64,000 nucleotides of DNA from Leptidea sinapis. Taxonomy: Eukaryota > Arthropoda > Insecta > Lepidoptera > Pieridae. The position numbers and the translations under genes were made by a program. Positions 52,235 to 62,149 of this stretch are shown here, in pieces. The DNA lies in NCBI RefSeq assembly GCF_905404315.1, contig NC_066312.1, positions 10,093,001-10,157,000 of the forward strand, written 5' to 3'. Position 1 is the first letter of the stretch. The number at the start of each line of letters is the position of its first letter. The notes under the pieces were generated by a model, which saw nothing but the letters and a program-made list of their open reading frames with translations, was not told where the DNA came from and ran no database searches.

Positions 52235-53695
52235 TCAAATATTAATGTTTACTTGTTTCCATAATATACCTAGTTTGATTTGCACATTAAGAGGCCAGTT
52301 TTCTGTATTTATTTGCATATCTTTTAAAACTGCTTCAAGGACGGTTTTAATGTCAATTTTTTCTCCATCAATCCATCGACGAAATGACAGCGAAATTTTG
52401 TTAATATTTGCTTCGTTTTCATTATTTAGATCATAGTTCTCATCGATTACGGCAAACAAATCCTTCACTGCTAGCACTGTCTCTTGTAGTGGATTTTGTA
52501 CAATGCCAAAAATCTGTTGCTCACTAAGAGCTTCATCTAAAAAGTCTAAAACACTTCGCTGGTATGTAGTATTAGATTTAGCAATATATCTAACCTTATT
52601 GGAAAATGTTGCATCAAGTTTAGAAAGTAAACTATTCTCCACACTATCGGATAATCCAAGTAAAAAGTTTTTTAACTTTTTGCTATCGGCATTCAACAAA
52701 TATCGCAACCATTCAATAACATACTCGCTGTATACAATATTATCAAAACATATCGACAAGTTGGAGCAAATATTTTCTTCCATTATATTCAAAACTATTT
52801 TCACCTGTTGACGCAATATTGTAAATTTCAGCGGGCGTTTGTACCATTCGTCAGGTAAAAGAAATCTGCCCTTGAGTTCTTTCAGATTATTCTCAATCAA
52901 TGTTTCCAATAAATAGTTCGATAGATCTGTAAAATCTAATAAAAATATCATAGTATCATTGTATTTTAAATTGATCATAATTTTCTTAAAGTAATCTTTT
53001 AAGATTATTCTAAATTCTGATTTGGTATATTTAAAGGAATTTGTAACTGTCATAATTTCAGCATCGCTCAAATCGTAATTTTTAATAATGTTATTATGAA
53101 TCGTAAATATGAGCTCTTCTGATAAATTAAAAAGAAACGGAATATACGACTTTAATAATGCATTATTAGAACCAATATTTAATTCATGTAAGTGATGACG
53201 AATACTTTGATTAGCAGCATCACTAAATTGAAAATTGTCTCCAGCCCAAAGACTTTTCGTCTCCCACGCACTGTTCACACCCGTTAACACTAAAATGAAA
53301 CAGTGTAAATATTATAATAAGTATAATAAAAATTGATATTAAAGTCACGTGTGGAAAAAGACAGCTTTGATTATAAATGGTTAAAACATTGAAGTTATTT
53401 CTAACAAAATAATACATTTTAAAATAATAAGTTAATGAATAAATCTGCAATAATTATTTTCTTATTCCATTATAATTAAATATCTCTTGAAATACTAAAA
53501 ATTAAATTTTAGAATTTTAAGCTATTTATTCACTTTTAAACATTTGATACATTTTTTATTAACTATTTTTATTATTTACAAACATGTGTTTACCAAACGG
53601 ACAATTACACATCATTGTTTTAGATAGAATTATTTAAGAATTAAAATCACATGAAAATATATACCAAACAAAATGAAGTAAAATGTATCTGGCAT
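52235..53695 (-). CDS. Two-exon gene for an unknown secreted protein, 361 residues
   Basis: Exon 1 coding is 53695-53665 (ATG in AGTTTTGGCCATGCC), ending at donor TTTG|GTATAT. The intron is 53664-53290 (375 bp), ending TTTCATTTTAG. Exon 2 is 53289-52235 with a TGA stop. Phase 1 matches on both sides. The joined N-terminus MPDTFYFILFVLTGVNSA is a good signal peptide, with cleavage predicted after NSA, before WETKSLW. The 350 codons of exon 2 are uninterrupted, far beyond chance at this AT content. The mature protein looks mainly alpha-helical and is rich in Leu, Ile, Asn and Lys. It has no transmembrane segment, only two cysteines (about 185 and 191), and five N-glycosylation sequons (Asn 37, 65, 121, 187, 250). 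It ends LGILWKQVNINI. I recognise no catalytic motif or family. It is not similar to any transposon protein here. A LINE fragment begins only about 140 bases upstream of the ATG. The first exon rests on splice logic and signal-peptide quality; exon 2 is secure. Confidence 0.8.
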
Positions 53696-53783
53696 GGCCA
53701 AAACTATATTTCGATATATTATACAATATAAGATTCAAAGGTAGTAAAACATTTATTATACTATAAACCTTATAAGTCAATAT

Positions 53784-53810
53784 ACTGATAGGACATTTTA
53801 TTGCTTTATA
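53784..53810 (-). promoter_or_regulatory. Candidate core promoter (TATA and initiator)
   Basis: On the minus strand TATAAAG (53810-53804) precedes the insect-type initiator TATCAGT (53790-53784; predicted start A at 53786), giving a 5' UTR of about 90 bases before the ATG at 53695. The TATA-to-start spacing is 24 bases, slightly short. It lies directly beside the end of the LB fragment at 53834. Confidence 0.4.
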
Positions 53811-53833
53811 TGGCAATAAGCAGATGTTTTATA

Positions 53834-54105
53834 TTCAAATTCAAATATTTTTATTGATAATAGAATATGCAATTACTTATTGGCCATTCAGAAATTTTGC
53901 CACAGACATAAGAAGAACGGGCGCAATAAACTCAGTGGGTCTCTTCTTGTTTTTAAATTTCGATATAGCAAATAAACTGACGGCGCTCGCTCCATTCCAA
54001 ATCTGTGGCATCATAAGTAATACATTTGTTTTGAAAATTTTCTCAGATCGTTTTATAAAAACATACATCGCCCTACAAAAAAACTAACTAACTCGACTTA
54101 AGGCA
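53834..54105 (-). mobile_element. LINE family LB 3' fragment
   Basis: Minus strand: AAAACAAATGTATTACTTAT, ATGATGCCACAGATTTGGAA, the tail CACTGAGTTTATTGCGCCCG, TTCTTCTTATGTCTGTGGCA, and finally AAAAATATTTGAATTTGAAT at 53834. 5'-truncated. It sits immediately upstream of the secreted-protein gene. Confidence 0.75.
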
Positions 54106-54109
54106 TAAT

Positions 54110-54890
54110 AAGTTTATGTTTGTTACTTATAACTTTCAGTTACTGTTCTTTCTTCAAAATATTTTTGTAATCATGATATTTTACTCAACATATTATTGAG
54201 GGGCATAACCACTTGCCATCACCGCAACGTCACCATCGCAGCTAAAGACCTAGGGCTGCCAAAATGTTCTACGCCACGCTCCTGTGCACATGACGACGGA
54301 AGGGTCGTCCATTCGATTTACCGAAGTGGAAAACGAATAAGAACTCCTTCCGACTACCGCACACATTTCTAAAGCTTACGTGCGGAATCAAATCGACCTG
54401 AAGCTATCTAGTGCGGTGAGTTCAAAGCTAAAACAGCATCCACACTATACCGCTGAATGCCATTTGGCACGGCTAGCTGGCAATGCCAATAGCAATCCCA
54501 TTGTTGGAGTTGGTTTTGTCATTTGAATGATTTTTATAATATACGATAATGGCTGATAAGTTTTCCTTTTTTTATGTTTTTTTTATAAGTTTAGACTTTA
54601 GCAAAAAACGTGCGAAGTTAAAACATTTTCAATAGGTCATTCGCAGTCTGATTGCGGAACAGACAATGTAAGCACATTTTTATATTAAAAAGCCACATTA
54701 TTTGTGAGCGTCATAGAACATACAATAATCCGAAAAATTAAAAAGCCTTATTCGTGGTAGTCGGATTTGAAAAGTAAGTCGGAGAAAAACCGGTCAAAAA
54801 CGTTCTTACCAAGGCTGCCTTAACGATAATAGATTTAAGATTGTTTTGTATATTATATGCATGTGGAAGAATTGGAACAGTAACTTATAT
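54110..54890. other. No gene; GC-richer unassigned block
   Basis: 54195-54510 is GC-richer (CCATCACCGCAACGTCACCA, CTACGCCACGCTCCTGTGCA) but lacks an open frame, inverted ends or a second copy. Confidence 0.35.
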
Positions 54891-54945
54891 GGTTACACTG
54901 ATAATGCAGACGAAGCCACGGGGCCACATCTAGTGGAAAATGTAT
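54891..54945 (+). repeat. Helitron 3'-end-like fragment
   Basis: AATGCAGACGAAGCCACGGG then GCCACATCTAGTGG resembles the CGGACGAAGTCGCGGG..CAGCTAGT end of lepidopteran Helitrons. No 5' part found. Confidence 0.4.
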
Positions 54946-54949
54946 GTAA

Positions 54950-55585
54950 CATGGTAAAGTTGACAAATTGAATTTATTATAGAATTACCCTCCGTAAGTG
55001 ACGTGGCGGTATGCGATCGTGTCGTTTTAATTTGATTCATCTGCTCTGTGCAAAGTGATGTTAATTGATGGAAAGTGCAACCAATCCAGTCTACTCTATT
55101 GCATTAGTTTAACTTAAACCTGTCCACGTTACGCCGTCGCTCATATAACAATTACGAGCTGTTTGTTACCCGCGATTTCACCTACATTTACCAATGTTAA
55201 CCAACCATATTAGTTGTTGCAATGCTGTCTCATGCATATAATATCTTCTTCTATATACATTTATATATGTATAATGAAAATGGTCATTGTTTGAGGGTCT
55301 TTCACGCGTATACCTTATCGTATCGACACGAAACTACCACCATTCGATGCGAAATTTATCCTAGATGGTTTATGGCTACTTATTTTTTTTATTGTATTCG
55401 TAATGAGATAAAATTAAATTTATTTTTTTGCGGAAACGGCTAGTGTGTAATATACTAATAATAATAATAAAAGCCTTTACTTACAATCCTTAATTACGTA
55501 CAATGTTTCCTTACCTACCTTATCTAACCTAAGTATATTTAAATTCTATTTTTATTTCCATTTGTAGGTAATTACTATTTACACC
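54950..55585. other. No gene or recognised repeat
   Basis: AT-rich, with a 73-codon frame at 55222-55443 lacking motifs. GCGGAAACGGCTAGTGTG at 55430-55447 is another possible Helitron end. Confidence 0.35.
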
Positions 55586-55589
55586 GATA

Positions 55590-56040
55590 TTTATTGGATG
55601 TCCTGCCTTTCGGCATAGGCGTCCCCCAACTTTTCGTGAGCGGTTTCTCTCTTTTCTCGATAAGGTTGCACCTGCTACTTTTTTATGTCATCTTCCCATC
55701 TAAGACGTGGTCTGCCTTTTTTCCTTTAATGTTGTCTAGGATACCATTCTGAAATATTTTTCGATCATTTGTCTTTTTTGTTCCTGATCCTGTGGACTGT
55801 CCATTTCCATTTGAGGTTTTTAATATTATAATATTACACATCAATTCTTTTTGTTTGGTCTTGGATTGAAGTCGTATTCTGTCCTGTATTTTTATATTGA
55901 GCATACTTTTATCCATGCTATGCTGACAAGTTTCTAGTTCTTTTTTTTTGGTTAGGCTCCATGTTTGACAGCCGTAGGCCAAGCTCGGTAAAATGCATGT
56001 AATATAAACTTTAATTGGTATTCTCGGATCCTTCATAATT
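55590..56040 (-). pseudogene. RTE-type LINE (R) reverse-transcriptase C-terminal part
   Basis: Minus-strand peptide KVYITCILPSLAYGCQTWSL, TKKKELETCQHSMDKSMLNI, KIQDRIRLQSKTKQKEL and, in another frame, KKGRPRLRWEDDIKK, then EKRETAHEKLGDAYAERQDI-stop. The order LP.L.YG...W, ..R.ML....DR.R, GRP..RW.DD and the final KLGDAYAE is that of RTE ORF2. Frame changes and stops show it is dead. It differs from the 9.0-kb R remnant in detail, so probably another subfamily. Confidence 0.85.
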
Positions 56041-56271
56041 TCTTTTAAGTTTCAATATTTATTCCATGATATGTTTATTCTATTACTTACTTCCTTCGTT
56101 ATTACTTCTGTTGGAGATATATGTTGTCAGTATTAGTAGGCAGCGTTTTCGTTCGACCGTTTAATCTCCGATTTACTTTGCAAATCCAACTACTACGTTA
56201 GTCTTATAATTTTTCGGGTTAACATAATATAGCTTATGACAATAACAAATAAAGTGGCATTTTTACTAACA

Positions 56272-56580
56272 CCAGTGGGAGGCTCCTTTGCACAGGATGC
56301 CAGCTAGATTATGGGTACCACAACGGCGCCTATTTCTGCCGAAAAGAAGTAATGTGTAAGTATTACTGAGTTTCGGTCCGCAGGACGCTGTAGCTAGTAA
56401 AATTCCTGGGCAAATGAGACTTGACATCTTATGTCTCTATGTGCGCTGTTGTAGTTCCGCTCACAATTTTTGAACGTATTTCAAGAATCCTGAGCGCCAC
56501 TGCATTGTAATGGACAGGGCATATCAATTACCATCCGCTGAACGTCCTGCTCGTCTCGACCCTTATTTCATAAAAAAAAC
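56272..56580 (+). repeat. Family M, full length
   Basis: CAGTGGGAGGCTCCTTTGCA to CTCGTCTCGACCCTTATTTC and an A-run. Carries the GTTCCGCTCACAATTTTTG / AATCCTGAGCGCCACTGC pair with mutations. Confidence 0.9.
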
Positions 56581-56995
56581 ACACTCCATAACTGCTGATT
56601 TTATATTATTAAAAAAAGATGCTCTGAACGAATATTTATAAGAACCTTTTTCTTACGTTGCACAACAAACGGATTAGTAAAATATAACTAATGCAAATTT
56701 ATACTGAAACATTATCACAAAGGGGTAAGTCTCAAATGTATTTAATTATTAGAATGTCGGCGAGGTCGTGATACTTTGCGGTTGTCATATAATACAATAT
56801 GTTCATAATACACATACATATAACTTAACCTGTATTGCTTCTACGTGAAAAATATGTTACGTTACGTGAAAAATTGGAAAAATATGTTACAAGAGCGTGG
56901 TAGCGATAATTAAAAAAAAAAAAAAAAAATTATAATTTCTATATTTGTTCATAAAATATATACAAAATATCTTATAATCTACTTATTATAGCAAG
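56581..56995. other. No gene; A-rich tract
   Basis: AT-rich with an A-run at about 56912-56930. ACGTGAAAAATATGTTACGT (56842-56861) is a short local repeat. Confidence 0.4.
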
Positions 56996-56997
56996 CC

Positions 56998-57490
56998 TTA
57001 TATATGTAGGTATCAGAAAACTTATTTCTACAACCCTATCGACGTGTTGAGGGATAAAACTTTATTATGCTTAGAACTAATACATAATAGCTTTATGGGT
57101 AAATGTATACACTTCTATAATAAAGTCCCAGCCACTGTTCAGGCATTATCTATAAATAAATTTAAATGTTTTATAAAAAAAATATGGCTCTGTCGTAAAT
57201 CCTATTACTCCACAGCTGAATATCTTAATGATCGGACAGCCTGGGACTAGATTGTGATTATTTTATAGCGATAGAAATGACTGTACAATATTGTATATTT
57301 TTATTGAAAAGAGCGCAAAAAAAGAATTCTGGGAGTTTCTTGCGCCGCTTCTTCTCTCTCAGAGCGCCATTTGTTTCCGAAGCGGTAGTTGTATCTAGTA
57401 TATTAGAAATGACATCAAAAAGAATTCTAAAGGAATCAATTTTGAGAAAATAAATGCCTTTTATGCCTTTTAATACATAAGGTTTGAGGG
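56998..57490 (+). mobile_element. LINE family LC 3' end, best copy
   Basis: The frame to the stop at 57250 reads LRDKTLLCLELIHNSFMGKC, IHFYNKVPATVQALSINKFK and CFIKKIWLCRKSYYSTAEYL, then NDRTAWD. This is the C-terminal end of a LINE ORF2. The untranslated region follows (AAAGAGCGCAAAAAAAGAAT, CAGAGCGCCATTTGTTTCCG) and ends AAATGCCTTTTATGCCTTTT. 5'-truncated. Reference copy for LC. Confidence 0.82.
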
Positions 57491-57651
57491 GGGGAAATCC
57501 AGGAAACTGGGAAATCCCGGCTATTTGGTAGTGTATAGTGAAATTAACGCGGAGATATAGACGGGAGTTCCAACAATTTATATAGCTTTCAGCTGTTAAT
57601 ATGTTGTTTTTAATAAATTCAAAATAATGTTACTATTATGTGTATTTATTA

Positions 57652-57961
57652 CCAGTGGGAGGCTCCTTTGCAGGGTGCCGGCTTGATTATGGGTAGCACA
57701 ACGGCGCTTATTTCTGCCGTGAAGCAGTAATGTGTGAGCATTACTGTATTTCGGTCTGAAGGGCGCTGTAGCTAGTGAAATTATTGGGCAATTGAGACTT
57801 AACATCTTATGTTTCATAAGGTGACGAACGCAACTGTAGTGCCGCTCAGATTTTTTGGGTTTATCAAGAAACCTAAGCGGCAATGCAACGAAATGGGCAG
57901 GGCTTATCAATTACCAGCAGCCGAACGTCCTGCTTGTCTCGTCCTTTATTATAAAAAAAAA
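57652..57961 (+). repeat. Family M, full length
   Basis: CAGTGGGAGGCTCCTTTGCA to TGTCTCGTCCTTTATTATAA and an A-run, about 310 bp. The inverted pair GTGCCGCTCAGATTTTTTG / AACCTAAGCGGCAATGC is partly decayed. Confidence 0.9.
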
Positions 57962-58030
57962 ATTCAAATCAAATCAAGTCATTTATTTTCTGAACGGACA
58001 CATTGGTGTTACATTATAATTTAAGGTGCT
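57962..58030 (-). repeat. LINE tail (antisense) abutting family M
   Basis: ATTCAAATCAAATCAAGTCA then TTTATTTTCTGAACGGACAC is the antisense of a LINE 3' end with TGATTTGATTTGAAT. It begins directly at the A-run of the M copy. Confidence 0.5.
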
Positions 58031-58227
58031 TACAGTCTGATGGGTGGGCAAGCAAAAATAATATTTTAATAATTCTAAAGGAGGGGGAAATGTTTATGTC
58101 TGTGGTGAAAGGTCACTCCTTATCTATTAGGTACTTGTGTTTAGAGAGATATCACACACGAAGGTATATTTTAAACAAAGCCCAGACCTCAACTGAGTCT
58201 TGCTACAAACGCTTAGCATACACATAT

Positions 58228-58443
58228 CCGGCCGTTTTCAATAACCTATCTATCCTTAGTTTTACTTACTAGAGGTAGACAAATCTATCCTTTTACGCTT
58301 ACTTACATTTCAACAACCTATTGACAGATAGCATTGGACCATAACTATATTGGACATAACTATGGATGGATAAGATCTTATCATTAAACGGTGACAGCAA
58401 TGTATCCGTAAGATAAGGATAGATAGGTTATTGAAACCGGCCG
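58228..58443 (+). mobile_element. Element G (MITE-like), copy 2
   Basis: 216 bp. CCGGCCGTTTTCAATAACCT then ATCTATCCTTA is mirrored by TAAGGATAGATAGGTTATTG then AAACCGGCCG. The interior TAGAGGTAGACAAATCTATC and AGATCTTATCATTAAACGGT is shared with copy 1. Target duplication not clear. Confidence 0.82.
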
Positions 58444-58549
58444 TAAGTGAGTTGGCGTACAACTGGCCACTAACAATCAAGGTGACACGAATGTTCCAGT
58501 ACGTAGCACATATTAATACCACAGGTCATTTTGTATCTATATTATATAG

Positions 58550-58760
58550 ATTAAATTTCTTCGATCCTGTCATGCAACACATAATCGGATTTGATACGGC
58601 CGACCATCAACGCGGTCTGGTCGCGGACCATATTCGATGGTATGTCACATTGTCCATCGCACAAAATTATTATTATTACGGTCCGGACCGTACCTCGTAC
58701 GGCGTCGGACCAATTGGTGCGAGGCGCCCACCGGACCATCCGATGGTTGTGTGTGAGTGA
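58550..58760. other. GC-rich block with palindromic CGGTCCGGACCG
   Basis: Contains ACGGTCCGGACCGTACC, GACCATATTCGATGG, GGACCATCCGATGGTTG and CGGACCAATTGGTGCGAGG. Short inverted copies of the GGACCAT..GATGGT theme suggest the remains of a GC-rich element. Open frames exist in four directions, as base composition predicts. Confidence 0.4.
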
Positions 58761-58764
58761 GCGA

Positions 58765-59750
58765 ATACACACGACCATGTATTCGCTACCAAACCTAGTC
58801 GAAATCTTCGAAAGAGAGGGTTGATTTCTATATTTAATACAAACCTGAAACGGCGATTTGAGATTATAATTACAATAAAATTTTCTGTTTTTGGCATTTT
58901 AATTACCAATCTATGCATATCTTTTTGCAATTCACTATGGGTCTATAATAATACATCTTTAAGATGCATCTTATGCACAAAACTTGTGATGGATGAGATA
59001 GGCTCTACAATCCTCGTTGCCTGTCATATATATACTGCAAACCACAATTATTTACCAAATAAAGTGATGTGACGTCACGAAATAATTTCGATAAACTTTA
59101 TCAACAGATTGCTGTATCTATTTTGATTGTATAAAACACTACAAACTTATTTAATTCATATAAATAACAGGTATTTCAATAACATTTCAGGACAATAAGT
59201 CTGGGCAAAGAATATATTAGCACAAGTCAGGGTGCTAAGATAAATCCGTTTTATTCTTACAGTTTCGCTTCGCACGGACAAACTCAGATAAAACAAAATT
59301 TCTATATTTACGTTTCTATGACTTGTTTTGCAATAGATTATAAGAGGATCAGGTGAGTTGAATCAAAAGACTTTTTCCAGTTTTCGAACAAATTATATCA
59401 AACTGAAAAACTGTGAATGAAAGTGTGTTTGTTATTTAAAGAAAATTCCTAAGGAATGGCACCATAAATGAAGCCACACATCCGGATTGTCGGAATAGTA
59501 ATTAACTTAATTGTGTGTACATACGGTAAAGTTGGATACTACAGTTCCATTATGGGCGCAAGCAAATAACATTTTTCCTGTAGCCAGCGGCATGTTTGAT
59601 ATGCGCCCAATGAATTCAAAATATTTACATATTAAAACTGATACACTCAATCCTATAAATATTTTCATTTGTACGATGGTTCGATATTGACTGAATACCA
59701 GTAAATTTTGTGAATACTTTTTAAGGAATAATTGTAGTTTGTGGCATGCA
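58765..59750. other. No gene assigned
   Basis: AT-rich. The minus-strand frame 59507-59836 contains an internal MKIFIGLSVSVLICKYFEF that looks signal-peptide-like but leads to only about 30 further residues and shows no splice support. Confidence 0.35.
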
Positions 59751-59757
59751 GGGCTTA

Positions 59758-59838
59758 TTACCACTGGGAGATTTGTTTGTACAAGAAGCCGGTGGTAGAT
59801 GGTACCTTTTTCTGTCGTAAAGCAGTGTGCAAGCAATG
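59758..59838 (+). repeat. Family M, 5' fragment
   Basis: ACCACTGGGAGATTTGTTTG, AAGCCGGTGGTAGATGGTAC and TTTTCTGTCGTAAAGCAGTG correspond to the first ~85 bases of M with several substitutions. Confidence 0.7.
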
Positions 59839-59839
59839 A

Positions 59840-60200
59840 CGTCCTATAGACATTTAAAGCGATATCAATCGCGAAGTGTGCTTAAAGACAATGTAAGCAC
59901 ACTTTTCACTATACGAGTCAAATCTGAACTAAATAAATGTTTTACATTGATGTTGATTAAAACCATTATTGCCTGGAAGAAGTTTTATGAAATTTCTGCG
60001 GACTATTTTTCGTTCAATGTTATCGCTCTCTGTTGCTTGTCAACAGGCGGTATGCTTTGGTTGAAACAACTTGCTTTTCGACCCTATTCCCGGACCATGA
60101 CGGACCAGGAAGGGCATTGTTAAAGGCGTATCGCCTGTCATTTCATGAAGGGCTTTTTTTGCAGGTTTTCAAATAAAAATAACATAATATTAGGTTTATA
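59840..60200. other. No gene or recognised repeat
   Basis: 98-codon frame at 59827-60123 without motifs. Confidence 0.35.
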
Positions 60201-60250
60201 TTCCATCATCATCAGCCGGAAGCCGCTGCTGGACAAGGGCTTTCCTCAAA

Positions 60251-61082
60251 AATGTAACCTTTAACACCAGGAACAGACAAACTTATCATGCCTAACTTAC
60301 TAACTCGGCTAAGTCGAGTTAGTAAGTCTTTTCTGCGATGCAGTGATGGCGATGTATATGCTTTTACAACAAGATCCCAGAAAATGAAACAAAAGAATAC
60401 CGTATTCAAAAGAATTGTTATAAAACGTTTGTGTGGTAAAGGTTACTATAGTATAAATGACTTACTTCATGATACCACAGATTGGGAATGGAGTGACGGC
60501 CCTCAGGCTATTAAATAATAAGTTTAATTGTACAATATTACTTTGTAAATATATTTTTTCGATGAAAAAAAAGGCCGCTGAGTTTGTTGCGCCCGTTCTT
60601 CTCAGTTCTGAGACATTCATATTGGTATGGGTGGTAGTTTTTGACTTTCAATAAGTAATGTCACATCCTATCTATATCTATATATATATGTATAAATGAA
60701 TTGCTGTTCGTTAGTCTCGCTAAAACTCGAGAACGGCTGGACCGATTTGGCAAATTTAGGTCTTGAATTATTTGTGGAAGTCCAGAGAAGGTTTAAAAGG
60801 TGAATAAATAGGAAAATGCTGCTAAATTAAATAAAAACAACAAATTTGTTTTTCCTTTGATGTGGCCATACATCATTTCTATGAGAGTATTTATTGACGC
60901 ACGGTTTGACAGTTCTGCTGTGAAACAATTTCATTACGACAGCAGGGTGCATATTTTATGAAGTAATTTTTGATTTTATTATATTATTGACAAATTCATA
61001 TAAAAACATTAATTTATTTATTATATACAGAACAACGTCTGTCGGGTCAGCTAGTTTTTAATAAAAATATTTGAATTTGAAT
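60251..61082 (+). mobile_element. LINE family LB 3' copy, interrupted by a Helitron
   Basis: Coding end VFKRIVIKRLCGKGYYSIND, then LLHDTTDWEWSDGPQAIK-stop. The tail AAGGCCGCTGAGTTTGTTGC and GCCCGTTCTTCTCAGTTCTG runs to CACATCCTA at 60670. It continues after the Helitron with TTTTTAATAAAAATATTTGA at 61055-61082. CCTA|TTTT.AATAAAAATA is the uninterrupted LB sequence seen at 45118-45145. Confidence 0.85.
60671..61054 (+). mobile_element. Non-autonomous Helitron, HelB (copy 4), complete, inside LB
   Basis: TCTATATCTATATATATATG at the 5' end, GTTCGTTAGTCTCGCTAAAA, TTTGACAGTTCTGCTGTGAA, and the end ACGTCTGTCGGGTCAGCTAG. 384 bp, inserted between A and T of the LB tail. The cleanest HelB copy here. 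Confidence 0.92.
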
Positions 61083-61129
61083 TTCCAGCGCTGCCCTCAT
61101 ACAACGTATTCCCGCGCTCTTGACCGGGA

Positions 61130-61440
61130 TTCAATTTTGAAATGTAAATAGTTGATTCAATAACATACTTAAGTGTTTTAAGCATTATTCTCAAACATGA
61201 ATAACAATGTCTGAGTCACCGCGTATCATCCCGATAAGACGAGCTCACTAACAATCAGCTGTTGGGGTCAAGTCACCAATTTGTAATTAGGTTTAATGGG
61301 ATCAGGTGCCTTTCAGTAGTATAGCGCTTATTTAATTGAACAAACAAGTGACTCAGCCCAATTCTGACAAAATTCTCGTCTTAATACTTCTTTAGGTTTT
61401 GCCGGCGACTTTGAATGTATGGATCCGTTATATGCGTGAC
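61130..61440. other. No gene or recognised repeat
   Basis: Single-copy-looking DNA; nothing supported. Confidence 0.4.
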
Positions 61441-61441
61441 T

Positions 61442-61640
61442 CAGGGGCGTGCACTGGTTTTCTAGCAAGATCATCAAGCACCTAACTAGTCGTCGTTGCT
61501 CTTTACTTCGACAGTACGACGTAAGTTGTATGAAACGCTGCTTGCTTAGTACGAGTATATGTAATCTGTAGACTGCCTACTGTAGGTAGTAAATTAACTT
61601 TAACACTAGTGATATATTCATTTAGGTTCATAGCGGTGAC
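61442..61640 (-). mobile_element. hAT-type non-autonomous element, partial second copy
   Basis: Starts with CAGGGGCGTGCACTGG (plus strand) and, in reverse, shares CACTAGTGTTAAAGTTA and CTAAATGAATATA-type sequence with 21039-21279. The far terminus lacks a clear CAG..CTG end. The flanks GCGTGACT (61434-61441) and CGGTGACT (about 61637-61644) agree at six of eight positions. Confidence 0.55.
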
Positions 61641-61879
61641 TAATCTTTTATTTTAAGATAAGTACGCGATATATTTTTATAACTGCTTTAAAAAAAAAAT
61701 TTTTTTCATGATCTGTATTTTAGGCATGAAACAAATAGCATAAATTGTATATCTAAAACGACTTAAATTCTATGTTTAACTGCATTGTTACGATATTTGA
61801 TACTCTCGAATTTTGGATTTATTTAATTACATTTAAATACAAGTTCAGGTACTGTATCATACTTTGGGAGTACTGGCGT

Positions 61880-62010
61880 TCATCTTCAGCGCGGTACACA
61901 AGTTTGTCTTCTCCTGTCTCAAAGGCTGGCAACATTTTTTCGATATTCTGGTGTTGCAAGGCTTCTAAGACTAATTATTTGCCATCAGGTAACCTGCAGT
62001 CTGATTTGGC
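61880..62010 (+). mobile_element. LINE 3' end fragment (LA-related), diverged
   Basis: TCAAAGGCTGGCAACATTTT, TCTGGTGTTGCAAGGCTTCT and TTTGCCATCAGGTAACCTGC follow the order GGCCGGCAACGC.. TGGTGTTGCA.. ATCACTTACCATCAGGTGA.. of this LINE type. Confidence 0.5.
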
Positions 62011-62149
62011 TGAGAAGACTTGTTGTCGACTTTATGGCGATTTTCTGTAGTTTACTCCTTAAGAATCGATTTTTAACTTAATTTTTCCGAACTCACATAG
62101 CTGCAATACATCTCTCGGTGCGAATATTATATGAATTCCATGTCACTTT

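Larger units (their letters stand above)
60205..61125 (-). mobile_element. RTE-type LINE (R) 3' remnant split by nested LB and Helitron
   Basis: The antisense R tail CATCATCATCAGCCGGAAG..CTGCTGGACAAGGGCTTTCC ends near 60250. It resumes at about 61083 with CCAGCGCTGCCCTCATACAA and CGTATTCCCGCGCTCTTGAC. In R these segments lie close together (compare the plus-strand version at 9160-9240), so the LB LINE landed in it, and a Helitron landed in the LB. Confidence 0.7.

Noticed and set aside
59507..59836. Small secreted peptide starting MKIFIGLSVSV
   Set aside because: Internal start, short mature part, no splice or transcript evidence, and overlap with a family M fragment.
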